From assembly GCF_013032505.1 (NCBI RefSeq), contig NZ_WQCG01000001.1:310001-374000 (forward strand): DNA of 64,000 bases, given 5' to 3'. Positions 57,080-64,000 of this stretch are shown here, in pieces. Within the stretch, counting starts at the first letter, position 1; every line of letters begins with the position of its first letter. Under the pieces are notes generated by a model. The model searched no databases and was not told the DNA's origin. It saw only the letters and a list, made by a program, of their open reading frames with translations. A program made the translations under genes and the position numbers. Source of the stretch: Ruegeria atlantica. Its GTDB lineage: Bacteria; Pseudomonadota; Alphaproteobacteria; Rhodobacterales; Rhodobacteraceae.

Positions 57080-57658
57080 TCAGCTGGCCCTATTTCTCCG
57101 CCAGGCCTCTAGCGCAGGGTTTTGGTCGTGTTCCACGACTTCTTCTGTCAACGACGCGCCCGTGTCGGGGCTAGCGACATCAACACTGTCGCTGCGCATT
57201 GCCGCCAGTGCCCCTAAGTTCTCGAGAACCTGCGGCGTTCGCATCATTGTCGCGGAAATTTCGCGTTGCAACTCTTGCACTTTGGCCTGATGCCGCGCGC
57301 CGAAATAGAAGGACACGATAACACCTAGCAACCACCACAAAGGCTCTGGTACCAAAGCGATCCCTTGCATGCGGGACGAAAACCAGATCGGGTCAACCAT
57401 GGCTGCCACGAAGAGACAAAGCGTTCCCAGCGCCATCGCTGGGCGCGGCAGCCGATTGAGGCTGTCAATAAACCGGTCAAACGGAGCTTTGCCAGCACCC
57501 CCAAACTCTGCGCTGAACTGGCTGACAGCCTGCTGTCGGATCAGCATATCCCTTTCAGCACCTGAATCGGTATTTTCCCAAAATACTTCAGCAGTTTCGC
57601 GTAAGATATTACGTTGGTTTCTGAACAAGAATCCCAATATGCCCGAGATCAGTCCCAT
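57080..57658 (-). CDS. Holin of the gene-transfer-agent release type
   Basis: A 192-residue protein with hydrophobic segments at about 75-95 (MALGTLCLFVAAMVDPIWF) and 105-122 (LWWLLGVIVSFYFGARHQ) plus an amphipathic N terminus, matching the three-helix GTA holin family. In Rhodobacter capsulatus such a holin and the adjacent endolysin release GTA particles by lysis. Its start overlaps the endolysin's end by 10 bp. No phage structural gene is near. The charged C terminus may be cytoplasmic. Confidence 0.8.
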   Translation of the reverse strand: MGLISGILGFLFRNQRNILRETAEVFWENTDSGAERDMLIRQQAVSQFSAEFGGAGKAPFDRFIDSLNRLPRPAMALGTLCLFVAAMVDPIWFSSRMQGIALVPEPLWWLLGVIVSFYFGARHQAKVQELQREISATMMRTPQVLENLGALAAMRSDSVDVASPDTGASLTEEVVEHDQNPALEAWRRNRAS

Positions 57659-58260
57659 CTTGAAATCCTCTTTTGAAACTCTGCCTCTGTCAGGTGATAA
57701 GATGGTGAAACAAACTCTTCCGCTCGCTTGATCCAGCCGCCTTTACCTCCTGCCCTGCTACGCGCGTATTTTCGGGATGCCGGCCTTCGGTCTGCGAGCC
57801 GAAAGTAATAATTTCTCCGCGCAATCCCATAGGCATCCGCGAACGTGGCCGGGTCGGGCTTGGCTGCGTCCATACATGCCTTAGCGGTTTGAGGGCCGAC
57901 TGCCCCATCCACCACCACGTTAAAGCCCATTTCTCGAAGTAGCTGCTGCAGAAGGCGAACCGCTTGGACACCTGCATTGACATACATGTCAAACACCGAC
58001 GGCTGGACTACCGTCGGCAAGAGCCCCAGGCGCGGAAGCTCGAAATAGTGCCGTATAAAGATATCGATCGCCTGAACTTTACTGAGTTTGCGCACATCAG
58101 CGCCATCAATTGCGCCATCGCCGGACAAATCCAGACCAAGACGCCGCATAGTATGAACCGTCACACCATACTTTGTCGCGCCGCCCGGGTCATCCGGATC
58201 ATCTACAAACCCGCCCTCTCGCCCCACGATCTCAGTCGCAATTTGCCGAACCGTTTGCAT
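57649..58260 (-). CDS. Holin-associated N-acetylmuramidase (GH108 endolysin)
   Basis: A 203-residue two-domain peptidoglycan hydrolase. The GH108 motif GREGGFVDDPDDPGGATKYG (13-32) has catalytic Glu15; the second half (VVDGAVGPQTAKACMDA) is a peptidoglycan-binding domain of the PG_binding_3 type. There is no signal peptide, so it depends on the holin for export. The ATG at 58260 has GGAGGG five bases upstream. It sits between ccmE and the holin gene. Confidence 0.85.
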   Translation of the reverse strand: MQTVRQIATEIVGREGGFVDDPDDPGGATKYGVTVHTMRRLGLDLSGDGAIDGADVRKLSKVQAIDIFIRHYFELPRLGLLPTVVQPSVFDMYVNAGVQAVRLLQQLLREMGFNVVVDGAVGPQTAKACMDAAKPDPATFADAYGIARRNYYFRLADRRPASRKYARSRAGGKGGWIKRAEEFVSPSYHLTEAEFQKRISRWD

Positions 58261-58382
58261 CGCACCCTCCGCCTTTGGTTCCACAAAGGCTCGGGCAAAT
58301 TTGTTAACCTGAAGAAAGGAAAAAGGGCGCTGCATGGCAACCCACGCAACGCCCTGTGCCAAATCCCGGCAGATGATCTGGT

Positions 58383-58829
58383 TCAGCTCTGTTCGTCACC
58401 TTTATAGACGCCTTGCTCTTTCAGGGCATCCATCACTTCTTTAGGCATGTAGGTCTCATCGTGTTTGGCAAGTATTTCCGTGGCTTGGAAGACACCGTTC
58501 ACATACGATCCAGTGCCGATCATCCCTTGGTTTTCCGAGAACAGATCCGGCAGAACCCCGGTGAATGCGACCGGGACACTTTCACCGCCATCGGTCACGA
58601 CAAAGCGCACCGTTTCGCCCTGTCCCCGTATGATTGATCCCTCTTCGACCAGTCCGCCAATCCGAAAGACTTCGGTCGGTTGCGGTGGTTCGGCAATCAC
58701 CTGACTAGGTGAACGGAAGAAGTTAATACCATCCCGCATGGCATACCCAATCAACGCCGTCGACAGTGCCAAAGCGACAGCTGCCAGCACAATAACCTGA
58801 ATTCGGCGACGTTTCTTGAGCGTTTTCAT
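58383..58829 (-). CDS. ccmE: Cytochrome c-type biogenesis heme chaperone CcmE
   Basis: Carries heme covalently bound to a histidine in the periplasm. The 148-residue protein has an N-terminal anchor (about 10-30) and the OB-fold domain with His123 and Tyr127 in LAKHDETYMP, the heme-binding HxxxY. It lies 7 bp after argC and is separated from ccmF by the lysis pair. Confidence 0.95.
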   Translation of the reverse strand: MKTLKKRRRIQVIVLAAVALALSTALIGYAMRDGINFFRSPSQVIAEPPQPTEVFRIGGLVEEGSIIRGQGETVRFVVTDGGESVPVAFTGVLPDLFSENQGMIGTGSYVNGVFQATEILAKHDETYMPKEVMDALKEQGVYKGDEQS

Positions 58830-58836
58830 ACCGTCC

Positions 58837-59865
58837 TCACGGGAATAGAGGGGCCATCATCAGACCCCGGGTTTCATCCTCACCTAACATCAGGTTAGCG
58901 TTCTGCAAGGCTTGCCCGCTGCTACCTTTTGTCAGGTTATCCAACGCGCCAATCACAATGGCCCGGCGTTCGATCCGGTCAGCCACCACTCCGATATGGC
59001 AGAAGTTCGAACCCCGCACATGGTGAGTCGAGGGCGCTTCACCAAAAGGCAACATCTGGATAAAGGGTTCGTCTTCATAAGCCTTGGCCAATGTCTCATA
59101 CACGCTGGCCGGATCGCCTTTTACGTAGGTTGTCGCAAGAATTCCCCGATTGGCCGGGATCAGGTGCGGGGTGAACTGAACGTGCACCGTACGGCCTGCA
59201 AGCTCCGAAAACTCCTGGTCAAACTCGCCCAGATGCCTATGCGTTCCGCCGATGGCATAAGCGTTGTAGCCTTCGCTTAGCTCGGCATGCAGCAAGTTTT
59301 CCTTGAGCGACCGCCCTGCCCCTGACACCGCGCATTTCAGATCCAAAACGATATCATCCAGATCAATGACACCTGCAGAAATCAAAGGGCGCAGCACATA
59401 CTGCCCAGTCGCGGCATTGCATCCCGTTCCGGCCACAAGCCGGGCATTGCGGATCTGATCCCGGTAGAACTCGGTCAGGCCATAGACGGCCTCTTCCTGT
59501 TGCTCCAAGGCCGTATGAGGGTTCCCGTACCATTTTTCATATTCGTCCGGATCACGCAGCCGGAAATCAGCGGACAGGTCCACGATTTTCAGGGTCTTGG
59601 GCAGGTCGCGAATGACCTCCTGGCTGGTTTTATGCGGCAAGGCACAGAAACAAAGATCGACCTGCGAAAAATTGATCTCAGAGATCTTGCACAGATCCGG
59701 AAGATCCATGTGTCTCAAATGCGGAAAAACCTGCGCCATCGACTGGCCTGCCTTACGCTCGGCGGACAGCGCAACGATATCCATATTCGGGTGCTCGGCG
59801 ATCAGCCGCACCAGTTCAGCGCCGGTATAACCAGATGCGCCCAAAATTGCGATTTTATGGGTCAT
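58837..59865 (-). CDS. argC: N-acetyl-gamma-glutamyl-phosphate reductase ArgC
   Basis: Third step of arginine synthesis. The 342-residue protein has the NADP motif [13 protein letters not shown] (9-21) and active-site Cys149. The cysteine context is TGCNAATG, where most ArgC proteins have PGCYPT, so it is a variant within the family. The remaining blocks ([26 protein letters not shown]) are normal. It begins the argC-ccmE run. Confidence 0.9.
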   Translation of the reverse strand: MTHKIAILGASGYTGAELVRLIAEHPNMDIVALSAERKAGQSMAQVFPHLRHMDLPDLCKISEINFSQVDLCFCALPHKTSQEVIRDLPKTLKIVDLSADFRLRDPDEYEKWYGNPHTALEQQEEAVYGLTEFYRDQIRNARLVAGTGCNAATGQYVLRPLISAGVIDLDDIVLDLKCAVSGAGRSLKENLLHAELSEGYNAYAIGGTHRHLGEFDQEFSELAGRTVHVQFTPHLIPANRGILATTYVKGDPASVYETLAKAYEDEPFIQMLPFGEAPSTHHVRGSNFCHIGVVADRIERRAIVIGALDNLTKGSSGQALQNANLMLGEDETRGLMMAPLFP

Positions 59866-59959
59866 GTCAGACCTCTTGCTTCAGTGTGTCACAGGATGCG
59901 ACCGCCGATGTGACGGTCGTTGAACTACGGGATCAAACAGGTTGCGTCCTTGACCTAAG

Positions 59960-60769
59960 TCAGGCGGCCTGAAAGGAGATTTGTCGTCGGAGGAATTGCG
60001 TCGCCCTGTCGCTGACGAACTCGGGCTTGCCGGTGGTCAAAAACCCACCGTCGCCGTTACCTTGCATTTTCGGATGCCGTTGCAGGTAGTCCGCAAGGCT
60101 TTCGGCCACGAGATCACCCTGACTGTACACTTGAACATCTTGGCCAAGCGCTTTCTGAAAGGTTTCGGCCATCAGCGGGTAATGGGTGCAGCCTAGAATC
60201 GCGGCTTGCGGTTCTGGCATCTTGCGCTTTAGCGCGTCCACATGGGAACGAACCAGCGCTTCGGCCAGGATCATGTCGCCGTCTTCAATCGCGTCTACGA
60301 CGCCTCCGCAGGCCTGCGCTTCGACATCAACGCCGATGGCCCGAAACGCCAGTTCCCGCTGAAATGCCCGGCTGGACACTGTGGCGGGCGTTGCAAACAA
60401 GGCGACGTGTTTGACGGCAACTTCGCGTGGCGGGCTATTGTCGCCCCACTGCCGTTCCGTCAGTGCTTCGATCAGCGGCACAAAGACGCCGAGCACGCGT
60501 TTGCCTTCTGGCACCCCCTCTTCCTGCATCCGGCGTAACGCCGCAGCGCTAGCGGTATTGCAGGCCAGAATCACCAGATCACAGCCCCGATTCCACAGAT
60601 CGTTCACCGCCCTGCGTGTCAGGTCGTAAATGTTTTCAGCGTCCCGCACGCCATAAGGCGCGTGTGCGCTGTCCGCGAAATACAGGAAATCGACGTCCGG
60701 CAGACGTTTCTGCGCGGCGTTCAAGACGGTCAGGCCGCCCAATCCGGAATCAAAGATGCCTACTGCCAT
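59960..60769 (-). CDS. murI: Glutamate racemase
   Basis: Provides D-glutamate for peptidoglycan. The 269-residue protein has [11 protein letters not shown] at the N terminus (Asp7), Cys70 in [11 protein letters not shown] and the second catalytic Cys in LGCTHYPLM. It lies 8 bp after the acyltransferase gene on the same strand. Confidence 0.96.
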   Translation of the reverse strand: MAVGIFDSGLGGLTVLNAAQKRLPDVDFLYFADSAHAPYGVRDAENIYDLTRRAVNDLWNRGCDLVILACNTASAAALRRMQEEGVPEGKRVLGVFVPLIEALTERQWGDNSPPREVAVKHVALFATPATVSSRAFQRELAFRAIGVDVEAQACGGVVDAIEDGDMILAEALVRSHVDALKRKMPEPQAAILGCTHYPLMAETFQKALGQDVQVYSQGDLVAESLADYLQRHPKMQGNGDGGFLTTGKPEFVSDRATQFLRRQISFQAA

Positions 60770-60777
60770 TTGCCCCT

Positions 60778-61656
60778 TCAGGCGCGATGCCGTTCCTCAA
60801 ATTCATAGCCATAGTCATAAGACTTCAGCGGCTTCGGGGACAGCTCATACGTGGCTTTGCGTAAGAAATCCATCATCTTGCGTTTATCCGTTGCCAGCGG
60901 ATCCAGAACGTCTCGGGAAATTGGCTCACCGATGACCACTTTTACCGGCGTATCGACGCGTTTTTTGAACTCTTTGATCAGCAAACCCATGCGCAATGTG
61001 TTGTGCAGATGGCTGGCGATCTGGAATAGGCGCGAGGTGTGTCCGTCAAAGAAAACGGGCACTACGGTAGCCTCAGATTTGGCCACCATCCTTGCAGTAA
61101 ACCCACGCCACCCCGGATCCATCGGATGGGAGAACGGCTTTAGGCCCGTACTGACAGTTCCACCCGGAAAAATTCCTATGGCGCCGCCTTCACTAAGATA
61201 TTTCAACGCGGTTTTCCGGGTTTCAATATTCTGCTTCATCGCCTCTTTCGTTTCATCAAACGATATCGGCAGGACAATGTTGTCCAAGTCTTCGGCTTTC
61301 CGAAACACGTGGTTCGCCAGAATGCGAAAATCGCCGCGCGTTTCTGACAAGATATGCCCCATCATCATCCCGTCCAGAATGCCATATGGATGGTTGGCAA
61401 TCAGGATCAGTGGTCCGGTTTTGGGAATATTGGACAAAGACCCGCCGACCACGTCCAGCGAAAGCCCGTACCTCTCAACCATGACCGACCAGAAATCACG
61501 CCCGTTGGCCACTTCTTTTTCATACCCGTCTGCACGCTTGATCAGGCGCATGCGACCCGTTGTGTTCTCCATCAACTTAATGAGCATACGCCCGCCTTTG
61601 GTTTCGGCGGAATAGGCATAAGAGATGTCACGAGCAACGTGGCGGCGCGAGGGCAT
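60778..61656 (-). CDS. Lysophospholipid acyltransferase-family protein
   Basis: A 292-residue PlsC-superfamily acyltransferase with the NHxxxxD motif ([14 protein letters not shown]) and FPGGTVS. Substrates of this group include lysophospholipids, ornithine lipids and hemolysin-like acyl acceptors; which applies cannot be said. The ATG at 61656 has GGAG seven bases upstream. No clear membrane anchor. Upstream of murI, with 80 bp to the indolepyruvate oxidoreductase gene. Confidence 0.8.
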   Translation of the reverse strand: MPSRRHVARDISYAYSAETKGGRMLIKLMENTTGRMRLIKRADGYEKEVANGRDFWSVMVERYGLSLDVVGGSLSNIPKTGPLILIANHPYGILDGMMMGHILSETRGDFRILANHVFRKAEDLDNIVLPISFDETKEAMKQNIETRKTALKYLSEGGAIGIFPGGTVSTGLKPFSHPMDPGWRGFTARMVAKSEATVVPVFFDGHTSRLFQIASHLHNTLRMGLLIKEFKKRVDTPVKVVIGEPISRDVLDPLATDKRKMMDFLRKATYELSPKPLKSYDYGYEFEERHRA

Positions 61657-61736
61657 TTCGAACTCCGATACTTGGCACCTGCTAGATAGTGCCAAGTAAC
61701 AATTTTGCCTAGCTATCGTGACAGGCTTGTGACGGA

Positions 61737-64000
61737 CTATTCGGCCGCCGCTTGCATTTCTGGACCGCCATTTCGAATGGTCGCCAACAGTTCTTCGCGC
61801 CTTTTTGCGGCCTTAGCCTCGTTTTCAAGTAGAACCGGGCCAAATCCCTTTATCTCTAGTGGCAACTTGGCCAAAGCAACAACCGCATCCTTAGTTTGTG
61901 GTGTAACCAAGGGCGTTATCTCCTTGATGTCGCGTTCATATTGCCGGATCAAGGCGCGCTCCATTCTACGCTCAGCACTGTAACCGAAGATGTCCAAAGG
62001 CGTTCCTCGCAGGCTTTTCAGTTTGGTTAAGAGTTTTAGCGGACCCAACATCCATTCACCGAAGGCGCGTTTGCGCGGCCTGCCCTCGGCGTCTTTTCCG
62101 CCCAGAATTGGTGGCGCAAGGTGCAGGGTCATCTTGAAGTCGCCATCAAACTCGGCCTCAGCCTGTTCCCGACTACGCAGCAACAGGCGTGCAACTTCGT
62201 ATTCGTCCTTGTAGGACAACAGCTTGTGATACCCTCTTGCGACGGCTTCTTTGACTGTTTCGTCCTCGAAGCTGTCAACAAGTTTCCGGTAACGCTTTGC
62301 CAAACGGGAGCTTTGGTAGTCGGTCAGATGCTGAGCCCGAAAATCAGTTACCTGATCCAGCGTTTTCGGCAGTTCGGCCACTTTAGGCTTCAGAATTGCG
62401 GTAACGTCTTCCGGATGCAGAACTGCCCAGCGACCTACATCAAACGCGCGCTTGTTGCGCTCGACCGCGGTCCCGTTCAACTCGATCGCGCTAATCATCG
62501 CTTCATGGCTAATCGGCAACAGACCACGCTGCCAAGCCGCGCCCAAAACCATCATGTTCGAATAGATCGAGTCGCCCATCACAGCGCGCGCCAGATCGGT
62601 TGCATCGAACAGCGACAAACCCTCTTTCAGCCGCGCCTGCAGTGCAAGCTCAAGCCGATCCCCAGGGATTTGGAAGTTGGTGTCGCGCGTAAAGTCGCCC
62701 GTAACCGTTTCATGGCTGTTTACCACGGCACCGGTTTGGCCTGTACGCGTGAGCCCAAGTGTCTTGGCCCCAGCCGACACAACAAGGTCGCCGCCTATCA
62801 ACGCATGGGCCTCGCCGGTGGCAACTCGAATAGCACTGATGTCTTCCGGCCGGTTGGCCAGGCGACAATGAATGTGCACCGCGCCACCCTTTTGGGCTAA
62901 ACCCGCCATCTCCATCATCCCGGCGCCCATGCCGTCGATCTGAGCCGCCTGCGCCATTACAGCACCCAGCGTGACCACGCCAGTTCCGCCAATCCCAGTA
63001 ATGACAACGTTGTGTGTACCGTTGATTGTCGGCAGAACGGGCATCGGCAAGTCCGGCAAATCTATCTCGGTCGTGGCCTCTTTGCGGATCTTGGCCCCCT
63101 CCAACGTCACGAAAGACGGGCAAAACCCCTTCAGGCAAGAGAAATCCTTGTTGCAGCTGGACTGGTCAATAGCGCGCTTGCGCCCCAACTCGGTCTCTTT
63201 CGGAACGATCGAGACACAGTTCGACTGCACGCCACAATCGCCGCAACCCTCACAGATGTCCGAATTGATGAAAACCCGTTTGTCCGGATCCGGGAATGTA
63301 CCCCGCTTGCGACGGCGACGTTTTTCTGCAGCACAAGTCTGAATATAAACGATGACCGATACACCCTCGATCTTGCGGAATTTCTTCTGCACGTTCATCA
63401 GTTCGGCGCGTTCAAAGATTTCGACGCCGGATGGCATCGCCTTGAAGTTCACGTCTTCTTTTTCGTCGTAAACCACCGCAACGTGCTGAACGCCCATGGC
63501 CCTGACCTCGGCCACGATCCGCTCCGCGCTCAGGTCGCCTTCGTTGTCTTGCCCGCCCGTCATGGCGACAGCGTCATTGAATAGAATTTTAAATGTAATG
63601 TTGGTTCCGGCCGATAGCGCCGCACGGATCGCTTGCACGCCGGAATGGTTATATGTTCCGTCGCCCAAATTCTGGAAAACGTGATCGGTCGTCGAAAACG
63701 GAGCTTCACCGACCCAGTTCGCACCTTCTCCGCCCATTTGGGTAAAGCCGGTGGTTTCCCGATCCATCCACTGAACCATGTAGTGACAGCCAATTCCCGC
63801 GTAGGCCCGGCTACCCTCGGGTAGTTTGGTCGAACTGTTATGAGGACAGCCCGAACAGAAATATGGCAAACGAATTGCGATCTCTTCCGCGTTATCCGCC
63901 CGGCGCGCCTCGGATAGCTTGGCCATTCCAGCGCGCACCCCGTCAGTATCGCGCCCTTCCTCGATCAGAATATCGCCCAGTTTTTCGGCGATCATGATCG
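61737..64000 (-). CDS. Indolepyruvate ferredoxin oxidoreductase, fused subunits (5' end outside window)
   Basis: Oxidatively decarboxylates aryl-pyruvates such as indolepyruvate to acyl-CoA. About 755 residues are visible; the full fused protein is usually ~1150, so the N-terminal pyrimidine-binding part lies beyond 64000. Visible are a thiamine-diphosphate domain (GGEGANWVGEAPF, GDGTYNHSGVQAIRAAL), Fe-S cysteine clusters (CEGCGDCGVQSNC and CNKDFSCLKGFC) and the gamma domain (GIGGTGVVTLGAVMA). It has no stop or frameshift in the visible part. Confidence 0.9.
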   Translation of the reverse strand, partial: IMIAEKLGDILIEEGRDTDGVRAGMAKLSEARRADNAEEIAIRLPYFCSGCPHNSSTKLPEGSRAYAGIGCHYMVQWMDRETTGFTQMGGEGANWVGEAPFSTTDHVFQNLGDGTYNHSGVQAIRAALSAGTNITFKILFNDAVAMTGGQDNEGDLSAERIVAEVRAMGVQHVAVVYDEKEDVNFKAMPSGVEIFERAELMNVQKKFRKIEGVSVIVYIQTCAAEKRRRRKRGTFPDPDKRVFINSDICEGCGDCGVQSNCVSIVPKETELGRKRAIDQSSCNKDFSCLKGFCPSFVTLEGAKIRKEATTEIDLPDLPMPVLPTINGTHNVVITGIGGTGVVTLGAVMAQAAQIDGMGAGMMEMAGLAQKGGAVHIHCRLANRPEDISAIRVATGEAHALIGGDLVVSAGAKTLGLTRTGQTGAVVNSHETVTGDFTRDTNFQIPGDRLELALQARLKEGLSLFDATDLARAVMGDSIYSNMMVLGAAWQRGLLPISHEAMISAIELNGTAVERNKRAFDVGRWAVLHPEDVTAILKPKVAELPKTLDQVTDFRAQHLTDYQSSRLAKRYRKLVDSFEDETVKEAVARGYHKLLSYKDEYEVARLLLRSREQAEAEFDGDFKMTLHLAPPILGGKDAEGRPRKRAFGEWMLGPLKLLTKLKSLRGTPLDIFGYSAERRMERALIRQYERDIKEITPLVTPQTKDAVVALAKLPLEIKGFGPVLLENEAKAAKRREELLATIRNGGPEMQAAAE

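Noticed and set aside
58290..58320. CtrA box in front of the endolysin gene
   Set aside because: Only one TTAA half-site (GTTAAC) is present without a second at N7 spacing.

Overview
This window is a piece of an alphaproteobacterial chromosome, most likely a marine Rhodobacterales of the Roseobacter group. The evidence is a dmdA-acuI dimethylsulfoniopropionate (DMSP) locus, a sciP-ctrA pair, a circularly permuted tmRNA gene with the tag ANDNRAPVAVAA, a holin/endolysin pair of the gene-transfer-agent release type, an F1-ATPase zeta-type protein (DUF1476) and an RNase E whose S1 domain is split by a large acidic insert. Genes are densely packed with many ATGA/TGATG overlaps. I see no insertion sequence, prophage structural module, CRISPR array, tRNA or rRNA.

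Layout. 1-6.4 kb: a DUF1127 small protein, a PaaI-type thioesterase, an ECHDC3-like crotonase, trmFO, a methyltransferase, gluQ, hisI, an Fe-S scaffold and a MarC protein. 6.4-12.3 kb (minus strand): sciP, ctrA, ligA, recG, then an unlisted 40-codon membrane-protein gene behind a LexA-type operator. 12.4-13.5 kb: mnmA. 13.5-25.3 kb (minus): an envelope cluster, frr-uppS-cdsA-dxr-rseP-(42-aa membrane protein)-bamA-skp-fabZ-lpxA-lpxI-lpxB-CadD-like, without lpxD. 25.5-30.8 kb: DUF2182-DUF1326-DinB-dmdA-acuI, divergent from a GntR/FCD regulator followed by a DUF4345 gene, with twin operator-like repeats between. 30.9-34.5 kb: ssrA, an NTF2-like protein, a rhodanese-ChrB protein, chrA and the ClpXP adaptor sspB. 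34.5-39.1 kb: a secreted protein, fumC, a secreted chorismate mutase, DUF4169, a ribbon-helix-helix protein, tag and a class I aldolase. 39.2-42.9 kb: a P450/serine-hydrolase pair, ccdA and a TusA-like protein. 43-49.5 kb (minus): rne with a long structured leader, dctD and dctB. 49.5-54.5 kb: purQ, purS, marC, purC, DUF1476, bmt and a PaaG-type isomerase. 54.6-59.9 kb (minus): argC, ccmE, endolysin, holin, ccmF, ccmH. 60-64 kb: murI, an acyltransferase and the 3' part of an indolepyruvate ferredoxin oxidoreductase that runs off the window.

How the genes work together. DmdA demethylates DMSP and AcuI reduces acryloyl-CoA from the cleavage route, so the locus handles both fates of DMSP. Bmt and the purine genes draw on methionine and one-carbon metabolism. 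CtrA, SciP and the lysis pair connect cell-cycle control with gene-transfer-agent release as known in Rhodobacter. SspB and tmRNA form the tagging and proteolysis route for stalled ribosomes. TrmFO, MnmA and GluQRS are three separate tRNA-modification enzymes. CcdA, CcmE, CcmF and CcmH belong to cytochrome c maturation.

Best candidates for something undescribed: the SOS-type operator in front of a 40-residue single-helix membrane protein downstream of recG, the three uncharacterised genes translationally packed ahead of dmdA, the alternative stem-loops ahead of bmt, and a DctD homologue that has lost the sigma-54 contact motif.
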